Assembly: GCA_015039365.1 (NCBI GenBank)
Contig: WION01000221.1
Location: forward strand, 1-64,000
From: Amanita rubescens
Lineage: Eukaryota > Basidiomycota > Agaricomycetes > Agaricales > Amanitaceae
Reading direction: 5' to 3'
DNA length: 64,000 nt
Each line of letters opens with the position of its first letter. Within the stretch, counting starts at the first letter, position 1. The translations under genes and the position numbers were made by a program. The notes beneath the pieces are model-generated. The model saw only the letters and a program-made list of their open reading frames with translations, had not been told where the DNA came from and did no database searches. Positions 1-13,094 of the stretch are shown piece by piece.

Positions 1-1073
1 AAGAGTATTTATGAATCCAAGTCAATTACAACCGTGATTTAGGATTCTTAGTCATAGATCAAGGTCCATATGCCTTGAAGGTTGTTAAGCGATTTGGACT
101 TGAAGATTGCAAGTCTGTACGCACACCGTTACCTGCTGGATATGCTCCTATAAAGAATGAAGGAGAATGCACATCACAGGAACATTCTTATTATCAACAG
201 ATAATAGGATCCCTTCTATATCTCGCCTTAGGAACTTGGCCTGATATAATTTATGCAGTAATTTTGATGTCCCAATTTTCATCAAACCTGTCCCAAGAAC
301 ATATTCAAAAAGCCTTGTATATTGTCAAATACATTGCTCACACCTTAAACGTCAAAATCGTTTATAGCACCAAAGGCAATAATAAATTTAGAGCCTACGC
401 TGACGCTGACTGGGCCGCTGATCGTAATACACGATGATCTATAAACGGTTATGTCTTAATGTTAGCTGGTGGTGCGGTGGCTTGGACGAGTAGAAAACAA
501 AAGACTGTAGCTCTATCTTCGACTGAAGCAGAGTACAGATCTTTATCAGATGCTGCATGACAAATTGCATGGGTTGAGAATCTATTTTACGAAATAGGTG
601 CACCCATTAAAAGCATCTTACTTAGTGTAGATAACCAAGGCGCTATATTTTGGGCACAAAATCCTGCACAAGAACATTGTTCTAAACATATCGATATTTG
701 CTATCATTTCGTTCATGAGTTGATCGAGACTAAAAAGGTAGTCCTCAAATATATACCAACCAATGAGCAAAACGCAGATCTCATGACTAAGAATTTATCC
801 TTTGAAAAGGTCAAGTTCTTTAGAGAACGATTGGGACTTTCTTTAGAGGAATATCCAACTTCAACAAATTCTTTAATCAAAAGACCGAATAAATTAGAGT
901 CTGAAGAAATCCGTGATTTGACGAAATTAATTCTTGACTGGCAAGATCTTGAATTAGATGGAATTGATCGTCTATCACACAAGGAGTTGATGAAACTTCT
1001 TGATGGTCTTATTGATCAATTTGAATCGGATATAGATCCCTTCTATGATGAAAACATTATAGACTTTAAATAA
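1..1073 (+). pseudogene. Ty1/copia pol fragment (end of reverse transcriptase plus RNase H)
   Basis: One reading frame runs from the window edge to a TAA at 1071-1073, broken only by two in-frame TGA codons (435-437 and 558-560). Seen: the copia landmark RFGLEDCKSVRTPLPAG (end of the RT domain), then DADWAAD, ALSSTEAEYRSLSDAA and a C-terminal block ending in ADLMTKNL, in the order expected for copia RNase H. It would copy element RNA into DNA inside virus-like particles. Both TGAs stand where a CGA codon would fit, as expected from C-to-T decay of methylated CpG. The 5' part of pol lies outside the window. The family call is firm; inactivity follows from the two stops. Confidence 0.9.
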
Positions 1074-1095
1074 AGGATATCTAAGCGAAGGGGTG

Positions 1096-1436
1096 TGTTA
1101 AATATAGAAATATATTTATAGAATGATTAACTACTGATTGACTACAATCAATGTTACTCATATCGCTCAAGTCATCCTTTATGTATGACATAGAGATGAC
1201 ATCATAATGACTTCATTATGATATCATAGTGACATCATGATAGACTCATGATCACACCTTATGGTGTGCTTAGCACGCCATATCTTCCCATCTATACTAT
1301 ACACTTACACATATGTAGACACATATTTGTTCTCTCTTAGTATATAAACCTGTCTTATATCATAGAATAGGACAATCCATTCTCTTCCTCTTACTATCAC
1401 TACTACGCTGAAGGGTAGTGCTAAGACTATATTGCA
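1096..1436 (+). mobile_element. 3' LTR of the copia element
   Basis: The sequence begins TGTTAAATATAG directly after a purine run (GAAGGGG, 1088-1093) that fits a polypurine tract, 22 bases past the pol stop. It holds a TATA-like TATATAAACC (around 1340-1350). The right end is not certain: a CA at 1436 or at 1453 would both fit. No second LTR is in the window, so the boundary rests on position and the TG start only. Confidence 0.55.
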
Positions 1437-1448
1437 ATAGGTAAGCTA

Positions 1449-2144
1449 TTGCACCTGCTCATGCTGTGGACACGCTCTCGCGTAGACCTGTCTTCTTCGT
1501 CACCCGAAAATCCGACATGCCGCACTATCTTTCATCTGCACGGACCTGATCCCTCAGCTGAACGATTAGTGTCGTTCGAACCGAATAATCTAGCCTTCGA
1601 CAGAGAAGATGTTCCTGGAACACAAGGCTGTTACATATGCGGAGGCCCGCATCATACTACCGAACATCATAGATGACGAGAAATACGTCGAAACCCAATG
1701 CATGAAGAGACCCCTCCTCCCACTTACCCGGATGCTGTAACGCAGCCACCGCCCATACCATTTGAACGAATTCCTGAACAATGTGTTACTACCGCATTGC
1801 CCGCTACTAGTATTGATTCCGCCCAACTCGAACAAGGCGAACCTTCCCCGCTTATCGAAAGAAGACGACAAGGAACAAATACTCGTCCCCCAGGTAATCG
1901 TTTTACCACCACTACCACCGGACCCCCACCATCACAACAAAACCTTGGAAATCGCTGAGGTCAATCCACACGAGGACAGTCTACACAACCCGTCACCACT
2001 ATGACCACCTCGAATACACGAGAAGAGCGACCGACTCTTCAAGAACGTCTTACTGACAACTGCCGCCACTGCCGTCACCCCTGGCAAGGAAACGAAGACC
2101 CTTATACCTATGACAGCGACGCCGAACATAATCGTGACACATAG
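1449..2144 (+). pseudogene. gag-like relic with a zinc-knuckle-like motif
   Basis: Short open stretches in shifting frames. The first carries CYICGGPHHTTEHH, a C-x2-C-x4-H-x4-H variant of the nucleic-acid-binding zinc knuckle of retroelement Gag proteins. It is followed by a proline/threonine-rich stretch and a last piece with CRHCRHPW. Stops interrupt the frame (TGA near 1674, others later). A polypurine-like GTAGGAGAAGGGCT (2187-2200) and an LTR follow directly, so this is read as the end of the internal region of a short LTR element. No pol motifs lie between it and the LTR, so the source may be non-autonomous. Confidence 0.5.
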
Positions 2145-2201
2145 TCATGAGTTATTTCAATATTCGGTGAATATTGGACTTCGTATGTAGGAGAAGGGCT
2201 A

Positions 2202-2599
2202 TGTTACAAATGTACGTCATGGCCTATCTTATCATTTTCGTCATCCCTCCTACATCATTGATTGCATATGCATTCCTTCTGGAACATTCATCGTTTATCA
2301 TATGCTATTCCATTTTATCACATGCATGTCGATTATCACATGTAAACCGTTTCATTATCACATGCATTCCTACCTACTATATTTGCATATATACCTTGTA
2401 CTATATAAACTACGCAAATATACGACTAGACCTCAGTCTAGTTTTAACAGTCAAAATCTGTCTTGTTATCGTCTAAGCTCCCTTGAGGACTTATCTGATA
2501 ACACCCCTATTCTTTGAACGTTCTTAAGTGCCGGAACTCCCTTGAGGAACCTATGGTACCTGATAGGCTTGACTTATCAGTGAACGAACAAACGTAACA
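2202..2599 (+). mobile_element. LTR (3' copy) with TGTTAC...GTAACA ends
   Basis: A 398-bp segment with perfect 6-bp inverted ends TGTTAC and GTAACA, preceded by a polypurine-like tract. It contains CTATATAAACTACGC (TATA-like) and short stem-loops, e.g. ACTAGA/TCTAGT (2425-2442), and the pairs CTCCCTTGAGGA and CTCCCTTGAGGAA. An inverted, 5'-truncated copy lies at 17549-17851. It is inserted into the hAT-type repeat that resumes at 2600. Confidence 0.75.
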
Positions 2600-3556
2600 A
2601 CCGTAACCATGGCTGGTCACAGAAATTTCCAGAAATGGAAAAAACTGGACTGGACCACTTATGACCGGTCTTTTGCACTCATTTACAGTCTGTGACCCAT
2701 AAAATGTTCCCACAATCACGTCAAAAAAAAATTTATCAAATTTGGCCCAGAAATGACTGAGATATACCCAAATCTTGCTTTGAAGGTAACTTGGCCAAGA
2801 CATGCCCAATTTGAATGTTGTTGAGGGGAAATATAGAAGTAAATTGTCATGTGACATGATGACTAGTTATATTACTAGTAGGTACAGCAGGTTAGAGGCA
2901 TTGGGGAATGTCAGATGTCTAGATGCAGTTATGGTCAGTCAAATATAGTTTTTGAAGATAACTTGGTCAAAACATGGCCAATTTGGACAAATTGTTTTTC
3001 TTTGCAAGGGTAGTATAGGATACATTGTCATATGACAATTGTTGGTCTACATCAGTCACAGCATTTTTGACACTTTTCAATGACCATCATGAATGAGTCA
3101 GGTAACCATTCAAATCCAGCATACTCAGTAGCATAACAGAAGTTCAATCCTTGGATGTGAGGCTGTGTACACCTTTACAATGCTCCCACAACCATGACAA
3201 AAAAAAGGATCATCAACTTTGGCCCATAAATGACTAAGATATACCCAAATCATGCTGCTCCGCCTATAAAACTTGTTTTGAAGATAACTCAGCCAAAACA
3301 TGACCAATTTGGATAAATTTTTTTTTGTCTTGAAGGGGAAATGTAGGGCTACATTGCTACCTAATTATAACCAGTTCAGGACCGGTCATGACCGGTTTTC
3401 ATTGGTCACAGTATTGTCAACATTTTCAAGGACCGTAACTGATCATTATTCAAAACCAGCAGGACTGTGACTGCTGGTCTTAAAATTGAAGACCGGTCAC
3501 AATTCGGTCCAGTCACAGTCCTGTGACCGGTCCTGTGACTGGACCTCTGAACGCTA
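2600..3556 (+). mobile_element. non-autonomous hAT element, right-hand part
   Basis: From 2602 on, the sequence is nearly the same as 63548-63740, including the block around ACTGGACTGGACCACTTATG. It ends at 3556 in GACCTCTGAACGCTA, the inverse of TAGCGTTCGGAGGTC, which opens the copy at 63497. The outer parts are full of ACCGGTC motifs; the interior holds three degenerate repeats of an 'AAGATAACT..GCCAAAACATG' block (about 2740-2860, 2930-3050, 3210-3370). The left terminus was removed or displaced by the LTR at 2202-2599. No coding capacity seen. Confidence 0.7.
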
Positions 3557-5285
3557 AGCCAGACACACCTCGTTGTCACCGTCCAAGGGGCCAAGGGGTG
3601 CACATGTGGGAACACTGCCTTTTTTGTAATAGTAGTGCATACATATTGTTGTGTCAGTATAAACACTGTAACTGTCATATCCTGTTCCAGACTCCACCCA
3701 AACCCTGGACCCCAGACCCTGATGGACACCTAACCATACCCCATGACCATTCCACACTCATTTCACAACTTGTATCAAGCCTACACCAAACCCTGAAAAC
3801 TCCATCACAACTCTGTGCCTTGGACGCCGTACCATCCTTGATATTTCACTAAGTTCCTTTCCACATACTTTCCATATGACACTTCACTTGTTTCATCCTT
3901 TGTTTCACCTTGGGCATCACTGGTATCATTGTCCCTTCATACCATATGCTCAACTCCATTTTCTGTTCCATATCTCCATAGTTTCCTCACTTAGCTAGTT
4001 CCCATCAGAACACAGCCATAGCTTCCCTTGTTGGACTACGTATACATATAAGGCCTCACTTGTACACATACAGTAGTCCGAATATCAACTTGGATTGTGC
4101 CCCAACTCACATTGACTCCCTGTCTTTCATCGTCTATGACTCCATCCAGACCACTCGCTCTCCAGACTCCGGTCCCAGACTCCATTTCCGGACTCCAGAG
4201 TCTTCTCCAGAAGTTTAGGCAAGATGCATGTATTGTAGCGTGGTGTAGCTTGCATGCTGAAGCCTAGCCTTTCCCCACTATGTCCTGGACTCTGTTATCC
4301 TCCATCCTTCCCCATCCATGGCTTAGTTCCCAGGCTCCATCCCAATTAGGATCACCATCCTTACAGTAACTACCCCCAGCCCCACTGTGAATTAACACTG
4401 TAATTGTAAATTCCAACTGATATTGCTACTTATCCACTATGTTAGAATGTAAAAAATGTGACTGGTTTCTGTCAGAATGCACCATGCCTTGCTCACTGTT
4501 AACAACAGTGAGGAGCAACAAATGACAATATCTCCATCAATACTGGCTATTTGTGTGGCACTTTTTTGGTATGTCCCCATTAGGCATATAGGAAGGTATT
4601 TGGAATGTTAGAATACAAATAGCATGCACCAATCATGCCACAAATAAAAGTGGTGTGCTCACCGTCTGCCATGATGAGCAGCCATATCTACACCAAAACA
4701 AGATCTTCTTGTGGCACTTTTTGTTGATTTGTGATCACACAAAACAAAGATGAACATTGGGAGGGTCTCAACACCTCAATTGGAAAGACCCAACATGCAA
4801 GAAAGACATTATTACCTTGCTTGAAAGTGCAGGTGGATTCCATAGCCAGATTGGTGGTCAACTGTACATAGGTACAAACAATGGATTTTTTTTTTCAGCC
4901 ATGGCCTCCTTGCCAACCATGCATATAAATTGTTGCATTGTGTGCTCCTCAGTGTCCACTGGCTACATACACCTGTATTCTCCCTGCGCATTCACTGGCA
5001 GCACCCACCTTCTCCCTGTGTCTGCCTGATTCACTAGTCAGCCAAACTCAACAGCTAGATATTGATTGATGGCCTGTGCCAGCCGCTCCTTGACTTCTTA
5101 CCACAACCATCTTCTGCAAGTTTTGGGGTTTTCTCCCCCGCTGTAACTACAGACGGCTTTTGGTCCACCGTGGTTTCCTGACGCCAACTCTGAGTCTTGA
5201 GTGGGCAGCTTGTTGCTGTCTGCTAGATGCCCTGCACAATGTCTTGCCGCCTTGCCTAGTTTTTCTAGGTTTTCACGTCTACGCT
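3557..5285. other. no recognisable gene; low-copy repeat debris
   Basis: I see no coding region with family motifs here. The stretch around 4427-4535 is an inverted copy of 27826-27905 (see the repeat entry). The rest is pyrimidine-rich, promoter-like sequence (e.g. 4040-4060 with ATATAAGG) without a supported gene. Confidence 0.5.
4427..4535. repeat. dispersed repeat with a CTCACTGTT/AACAGTGAG hairpin
   Basis: The block CTTATCCACTATGTTAGAAT followed by TGTAAAAAATG, then a palindrome CTCACTGTT-AAC-AACAGTGAG and GAGCAA, recurs in inverted orientation at 27826-27905. The neighbouring 100-200 bases on both sides look distantly related too (ATGAGCAG motifs). No coding capacity. Confidence 0.7.
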
Positions 5286-5455
5286 TAGTGTTTAAAAGTC
5301 CAGTTCGGTCCGGTTTTTCATGCTATTTTTGGCACAACCAGACCCCGACTGGTTTTTCAGACTTTCCCATTTGGGTGCAACTGGACCAAAACCGGTGAAA
5401 ACTGGTCTTGCAGCATTGCCAGCAGGCTGCACAACCAGTTGCAACCGGTTTTCAC
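5286..5455 (+). mobile_element. left end of an ACCGGT-rich hAT element (fragment)
   Basis: It starts TAGTGTTTAAAAGTCCAGTT and continues with CCGGTTTTT and several ACCGG and CTGGTC motifs, close to the left end of the complete element at 15672. The right part is missing; Helitron-derived sequence follows. Confidence 0.7.
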
Positions 5456-5559
5456 TCAAAACTGCTTATGTAATAGTGAAAAATCGAATTTTAATAATAT
5501 ACAAGAGCTGCCTACGCTCTGCTCCAGCATGTAAATATTACTAATGTAAAATTTTTTCG

Positions 5560-8500
5560 TACGTGATATTTGTTGTTTCATTTGTTGTTGCCCCGATGGT
5601 AACATCGCAGGCTCATCTAACTCTGGATAATACTGTGTACAATTGTCCATGACTGAATACCGGTCGTGTGAGATCGATGCCAACACGATCTAATGTCAGT
5701 CCTTGGCAACTGTTGAATGTGGTAGCATATGCTGGTGCTAAGGGGAACTGTCATCGTTTTAAGTTATGTTGAGATTTTAGGATGGTTGTGAATGGAATTC
5801 TCGGTATTAATATTTCTTCTTGTCCTATGGAGTTATTTTTTAGCAAACGTGCCGTGATGATTCTTCAACCAAGATTGGTAATGAGTAGTCGTGCATTTTT
5901 TACGAGTTCTTTGTCAATGGAGAGATTCCGTAATAGTCGATAAATACAACCTTCTTTTATTGTGAGAGCATGTGCGGGCATTCCGTCAGGTGTGTGGGAG
6001 GCGACAAAATCCAAATTGATTCACATGGAGAGATTCCTGCATCATTTGCTTCTTCTAATGAATCTGCTGCCAGATATGTTTGTGCATTCCCATGGCATTG
6101 ATTTAGTATTTTTTCATTGTACATGTCCACTTGAGCATTTGTTGGAGCTAAAATAGCTCTGTTGACACAAAGGAGAGGTTGAGTTAATAATGATGAGGGG
6201 AATATTGTGTCAATCAGTTCTTCTACAGATAGGACACAGTTCAATGTGTTTAAAGGTACTTGTTTCAAAACACCATTTCCAATTTGATCCAGGAAGTTTG
6301 TAAATGTGGGATCATTGCTCTGTCTTATTGGTTGATGTAGAACATGTATGGCAAATTGATGCCAAAGGGAGGAGCTTTTTATTGATGCATCAATGATTTG
6401 GTTTGGTGTCCCTCTTCGAATGACAGGACATGTTTGACAGAAATCACCTTGTATAATTTTTTTTAGTTTTTTTTTTCTTTCTTTTCAACATAATAGTACT
6501 AGTCAAACATACCTAAAAGAATAATCAATTTCCCACCAAATGGTTTGTTGCATTTCATTATTTTTCTGCAGACTTCATCCACACAATGTAATACAACTTT
6601 GTTTGCCATTGGTGCCTCATCCCAAACGATTAGTTTGGCTTCTTTAATCAAATTGGATCTGGCTTCATTTCCAGTTAAAGTTGATTCCAACATTTCATGA
6701 TTCTCATCAACTGGAATCTAGAAGGCACAATCATATCTTTTACATATGAGATTGATCAGTAATGGGCTTACCTTGAAAGTTGAATGAGTGGTTTTCCCTC
6801 CAGAGGACCAGAATATAATTGAGCAGCAAAAGCAGAAGTTGCTGTGGCAAGCACAATTTGATTTTGAGATCGCAGAAGATCACAAATAGTGTTGATTAAT
6901 GTAGTCTTACCACAGCCTGCTTTACCATCAATGAATATGGGGGTTGGAGTTTGACTCTGAAGGTTATCCATAATATGATGGAATACATCTTGTTGGTCTT
7001 GATTAAATTGGTTTATGTAATATTCTGCACGCCTTCTCCTTTCAATTGTTTCTGGTGCCCATTGTTGGATTTCATGTTCAACTTCATTTGAATGTTGTTC
7101 TACTTGGGGAAGTCCATAGTTTTTTAGTGATTTTCCATGTTCTTCTAATAGACATGATAATGTCAGAAGTGTCATCTTGTGGTCCAGTTAGATCTTTTTT
7201 TCATGAGATGGTGCTCATACTAACATGGGTGGCTATTTCATCATTTCCATTGAGTCGAATCTTGTAATCAAAGATTAGATGTTCTCAAAAGTTGTCCCAT
7301 GTTTCTCATGGGCAAGTAATACAATCATTTGTGAGCAAATGGACAAAGAGAAGTTGTAATTCATGAGGAGTTCTCAAGTCCCCAATAGCTTCTCGCATGG
7401 CATGGAAAGCTTCTTTTTCTTCAGCAAAAATTCCTAATTCTGTTGCTAATGACTGAAAATCAGGGAATGTTCTTCCTTCATGTTGAAGAGCATCTGTAAA
7501 GGATCAGGCAGGTTCAACTTGTAAGACAGCTCGGAGATAAAATAGTTCTCCTTGTGATGGTCGAATGGAGCTCAATCGACATAAATGATCTCGGTGTTCA
7601 ATTCGTTTTACAACTTGCATTGGTTCACATTGATTTTGTATTGGAATTTCAGTAAAATATCTTGGCTGACCAATTTTTGATGTATCGATCTTCTGAAGAC
7701 AGAAGATATGAAAATATTGAGTATAAAGAATGTCGTTGAAATGTTTTTGTTGACCATCATGTTCAAAAGTGCCATGTGGCCGGGAGAAATAATGTTCTAA
7801 CATAGACATTGAGTTACAATCAGTGTAATGTCTATGTTGATTGTTGATTGTGAGATGGATAGGCAATGCAGTTACAGCTGGTTCTTTATGAGATATGTGG
7901 AATCCTAGAATGCGCCATGTAGCTTCACCAGCAGACAGATATTGTGCATTCCAATATTCTTGTATTTCATCAATGGCAGGTTGTCCATTGGATGTATGGA
8001 TATTGTAGGCTGTATGATCTGGGCCTGTGTATTTTGTTCAATATCTGTTCAAAGTAATGATACAAACATTGTTTTTCTTACCTTTGTGTATGTATTTGAA
8101 TAAGTATTGGAAAAGATGAGATGTTCCAGCAATCTCAAAATTAATGTGACAATGAAATGAACGAAGTAATGGCAGACAATGTGGAACTACCATGCTGTCT
8201 TGTTCATGTCTGCGTTGGTATAAGACACGACCATCTGTTTCTACTGTTGTGAAAGGCTGTAGATTTTGTGGGTAATGAAATCGACATGTTCTTGTTCCAT
8301 CAACTTGTGTTCTTTGGCAATATTTTGATGGAGGACGGGAAAGTGGAGGATGGTGGTGTGTCATGTACTGTCATACTAAATTTGCATCTTCTTCATTCTC
8401 AGGAATTTCCGCAGAGATAATCTTTATATGATGGGCATGAGGTTATTTTTATTAGTTTCAAACTTCTATTAGTATTAGTTCATACTTACCTTATCAATAT

Positions 8501-9881
8501 CGTCTGGGGTTATACATTCCAGTGGATATTTTATTAAGATGTGAGCATGTGGTAATCCTCTCTTTTGAAATTCGATGACATGTATGATGTAAACAGGTCG
8601 TCCAACATTTGGGAACATTGTTTTGAGAGTATTCAATAATACTGTTAGTTTCCTTTTGAAGACTCTTGTTACAATGACAGGAACATCAGAGAAATCCTGT
8701 CCTGGTCTGAGTTGTGATGTGATTTCTGGCCATAAAGGATTGCAAGTCATTGTAACAAAAAAAGTGGGAGGGCCATAGCATGCAGCAATGGTGAGAGAGT
8801 CGGCAATTTGTTCTGATACCCAGCATCGTGAACCTAAGAATGAAGCAGGCAAGTAAACATTTTCAGAATCTGATATGTTGTCACTGTTCATTAATGATCC
8901 ATCTTCTTCTTTGACTCAATTTTGATTATTTCGTATGAAATTCAGTCAACAGTCCATTTCACGTGAAAACATGTCAACAATGTATTCACCACATAACCGG
9001 CCCATTTGTTGAAATCGTTCTTCTCTTAATAAATGGGCATGGTAAAACCATATCTGTGTGGATGAACATTGATCGTCATCTTGTCCTGTTCTTGAGGTCA
9101 TATTATTTGATGTTCCCCATCCTAATGAACCATGAGGGAAAAGTAATGGGTAAGCTAATGGCTCCCATAGTCGACTGCTTGTTGGAATATAAAATGATTC
9201 ATTGGAATTGGTTTGAACGACCATTGTTCATGGTCTTACTTGTGAAACTGTTGTATTATTGTATGAGACTATTGCAGCCATTTCTTGTGTATTTCCATCA
9301 GATAGTGTCAGTTGTGCTCTTGGAATTACATCTGAAGGAAGATTGGATAAGACAGTAAGACTGCGTATGAATGGATTGATGCGGAGCAAGGCTGTTTTCA
9401 CAGAAGATATCCATTCCATTGGCAATTGTGATGCCCAATTGGCATGTGGAAGTTCTGTATCCATGAAACCATCATGAAGTAACCAGCGGATGACAGAATT
9501 TGCATGATTGGGTCTGATTCGATGATAAACTTTTCCTTGGATTGCAACAAAGCTGGATGATGCAGATGTGTTAGGAAATGCATGTGTCATTTCCAATGAT
9601 GCGAAGGAGAAAATTAAGTTCAAGATTCAAGAATGTTTTGAGAAATTGGGATGATTGAGAAAAGTTTGAAACTCTGTTGGCAAAGCAGGTAGAGCAGTCA
9701 CAGTGTGAAACTTTGATCCTTTAGGGCCACAGCAGAACCCCGCTTTCTCTCCCGTCAACAGAGGGATTTGACACACTGTACATTTGTGTTGGTGATTAGC
9801 ACGGATTGCTCCCCATTGAAGGCGACAGTGAGAAATAGGAGCTATTTCCCACTTATTTATTGACTGTAAGTGAAAGTTCAA
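5560..9881 (-). pseudogene. decayed Helitron replicase-helicase (RepHel)
   Basis: Reading the minus strand from 9881 to 5560 gives the domains of a Helitron protein in order, broken into seven or more ORFs. Seen: an N-terminal cysteine pair CTVCQIPLL with GFCCGPKG (9627-9881); the Helitron N-terminal domain (LAYPLLFPHGSLGW, 8946-9224); the Rep HUH-type motif KRGLPHAHILIKYP (8475-8891); the tyrosine motif YLFKYIHKGKK (8038-8364); the Pif1 helicase Walker A GKAGCGKTTL (6768-7175), Walker B LIVWDEAP (6499-6693), motif ILAPTNAQVDMYN (5957-6268) and the last motif TVLSRV near 5640. RepHel would nick and roll out single-stranded element DNA. Frameshifts and stops make it inactive. It is a different lineage from the intact Helitron at 33156-40247. 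Confidence 0.9.
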
Positions 9882-10370
9882 TCAAGGAAGCAATATTGAA
9901 CATTATACAAATACAGGATCCATATATTTTTCTTTCTTGAATCTGACAGTTGTACAAATGATGGAGGAAGAAAACAGAACATAGACTATTTGGAACTTTT
10001 CCAATTCTTTCCTTTAAAGTTTTTCGCCAACAGCATTTCAACATCATTTTCCATAACCGGCGAGGAACCTGATTCAATCAATAGTGGTTGAAGAAGAAAT
10101 GCTTCCACTCTCCATCGATCTAGACATATTTGTATCGATCAAGGACGGTTGCTAGGCAACTCAATCAAACATGTGCAAATAGTTCATAGGCAAACTTATG
10201 GACAGGTTTGATTCTGCAGTCTCTTTTGCATTATGTGACTTCTCAGTTCTATATTGCAAGTTCTAATGTCAAAAAAGATTTGAAGACTTGGAGTAGTAGT
10301 ACTTACTGTGTTGAAACATAAGCTGAGAACTTCCTTTTCTTTCCATCAGCGTTACGGTCTCGACCATCTT

Positions 10371-11084
10371 CTATTTGCATGGAAGGATTAGGTTGAAGAT
10401 TGAACAAAATAGATTCCAGAGAAACTCGTAACAGCCCATTATTGGTCTTGGAATGGCAGACACCAAAAAAGTGAATGCAACTTCAAAGCAAGGGAAGTGT
10501 CGTATTCTTCCATCTTCCAGTCCCTGTTTCAAAAAGACATCTATTGAAAGGCTTAGAGTCATGGTAAAAGAGAAATCTATGAAAACAACCTACTGGATGG
10601 TAGAAAGTTGCTGTGCATCCTGAATGTAGTCCGATACCTGCACGTTTATGAAACGTGTCAATGAAGTTCCATCCTGTTCTTGATTTGGGTCAGATGAGGA
10701 AGTTATGACATGTCCGACTCCCATAACGAATGGATAAAGAATATTTGGAAGATGTTCATCGTAGTTATCATCGTCAGGATGTCCTGGCATCGGGCTTACT
10801 AATGAAGCCTCCAGTAGTGTCTTGGATCCTACAGCACCTTTTGCAATGACGAAAGCGACTGTGTTGTTGGGAAGAATGGAATAATTTGCAGATGAACACC
10901 AAACTCGTAATTCAGCAGGAATTGGCTTGTCATTTGAACATTGCACTGCGGTCGTATAAAAACAATGATGCCAGACACTACCACCTTGACTTTTGGAAGA
11001 GGATTCAATGTGACCGTCGGCTAAAGCTAGAAAACCGAGGAAAAAGAAAGAGGACATTTTTCCAGAGGGATTTGCCAAATTCAC
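10371..11084 (-). CDS. possible Helitron-associated accessory protein of unknown function
   Basis: The ORF 10590-11084 (164 residues) carries NNTVAFVIAKGAV, PMPGHPDDDNYDEHLP and a C-terminal TRFINVQVSDYIQDA; a second open stretch, 10371-10562, may be a downstream exon in which SAIPRPIMGCYEFLW is visible. It lies on the same strand upstream of the decayed RepHel. Proteins of this look are, to my recollection, often found beside basidiomycete Helitrons, so I infer it belonged to the same element. Its function is unknown. The start and the splice between the two pieces are guesses; the gene may be as dead as its neighbour. Confidence 0.45.
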
Positions 11085-13090
11085 TGTATTTAAACTGTAT
11101 CAAAAAAACAAATGATGTTTGGTTTATATTTCATTTCTCCACCTTTGCTTATAAATGAATAACGGGGAACCAAAATAACATGATCTCAATATAAAAAACA
11201 CAGAAAGGAAATGGACAGAAGGATTAGGACAAGAATCTGAAAAACGATGATAATTTTGAGTGAAACAAAATCTTTTGTGTCAAAAAATAGAGATCACCTT
11301 TCATTCCTCAAATACCAAAGAATGATTAGAAGTTGAAAGACTTTGCAGGTCAACTGCAAAATAACACTATCAAATCACCATTCAACAGTATAAAAACTGG
11401 TCACTCACTTTCATTGTCAGGCAAGCATGTAAAAATATGTATATGAATAGTACCACAGTGTTGCGACTCCAAAATGACTTTAATGGATCTATTTTGAAAC
11501 ATGATGGTGTGAGGATGATAGCTGCAAGACAACGGAAGCAAGGTGACCATCTTAAATGGAGAGTTACTGATTATAAAGACAATAGGTCTCAATCATGATG
11601 TCCAATGACAAAATAGCACCATTGGTCATCTAACAGAACCATATTTAAGTAAGGTCAACCAGAAAGATCTTGCTAACATGCTCACCAAAAATGCTATCTT
11701 CCGTCACTCGTACAATCCCTTGGGATCCTTTGGCCATGAAGGGGATTCATGTTTTGTTGAAAAATGTGCGCCATTGCTCATTCTACCGGGACATACTAAT
11801 GACAACATGATCAGAGGGAATATCGGGAGTGTGTCTTAGTGACCAACCAATGGACAACGGCACAATTGGTTCCCGTTGCTCTTATTCCATCGTCTCATGG
11901 CCTAAATGATGTTCATCATCTGGATTATGATAAATGGATAGCCATGCCCAAAGAATACCAAACCATGCATTGGACTCTTGTCACCAAATTCATGGACACG
12001 CATGCTTTGGTTTATTACTCACATAAACCATCCATAACTCACGACTCCTCGCATGTTCATACAGAAACTGTTGGTGACATTTTGATTGTCCGTATTAACT
12101 ACGATTCGGATGAAATCAAAAATGCCGACACAGAAGATCTTAACCAAATTCTGGATAATATCAGGAATTGGTTGTAACAGAAAGATTCATCATCAAAACT
12201 CAAATTTTGTGTTTTCAGAAAGTATTGGGTTCGTTTTCCATCACGTACGATTGGTGTCAATGCCGGGAAAAAGGAAAAGTCTTGATTTCTGATTTTGTTT
12301 TCATCTTCTATGGGTTTCTATGTGTTCAATTGTTGTCTCTTGTACTATACATAACATGCTATTCTTCTGCGCAAAAAAGAAAGAAAAAAGGAAGAGCAGT
12401 GAACGGGACAGGATGCTGGCCTAGTAAAGTTTTTTTGAGACATCAGTTAATAAGCATAGGCCCAAAGCCGAAGGTAATGACGCAAACAGCGGATGAAACC
12501 AAGACATTCTAGAACCTTTTGGAAAAAGAAATGCAGAAAGATACATCTGAAACATTGATTGGTCGAAGACATAATGAATGCTGAAGCATTTGAGTGGGAA
12601 CTTCTAAGACATCGTTTACTAAGCTTGGAAGGAAGTGCGCCGACACTGAAAGCAATGACATACACAATATGACTAGTGCAGTCTGGTTCTACCAAGGCAG
12701 AACATAGTCATCGCCGAACTTGAGTACAATGTTGTGATTTGATGGGAGAAAGAGAACGAAGAAGCACAAAAGATACATGCATGAGACAAAGAGACACAAT
12801 TCTAGACATCATGATCACTTCAACAGAATCGAAGAACCACGACTTAACGACTAGTACGGCCTGGTTCTACCAAGGCAGGACATAATCAGCGCCGAACTTG
12901 ACCTGCAGAAAGCTGTCATTGGAAGTATGTGACTCTAAAGAGGGCAAAGAAAACGATGAGAATGCCACATCTCATCCTTAGGGTCGAGGGAAGAAAACAT
13001 GATGCTACATGCATATACATGACCATACGAAATCATGACATCTGCTTATAGGGTGAGTGATAAGTAGATGACATCCTAAAATGCCAAAGT
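11085..13090. other. mostly non-coding; possible copia-like tail near 11640-11740
   Basis: At 11641-11740 the plus strand reads EPYLSKVNQKDLANMLTKN, which resembles the last part of a copia RNase H region, but the frames around it are broken. An uninterrupted 112-codon frame follows at 11839-12177 (with TVGDILIVRINYDSDE). I recognise no family for it and cannot tell whether it is coding. 12350-13090 contains a duplicated CTGGTTCTACCAAGGCAG block (about 12683 and 12862) and nothing else supported. Confidence 0.35.
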
Positions 13091-13094
13091 AGGC

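Noticed and set aside
5440..5560. 3' end (hairpin plus CTRR) of the decayed Helitron
   Set aside because: A weak GAGC...GCTC stem is present but no CTRR terminus follows on the minus strand, so no boundary is claimed.
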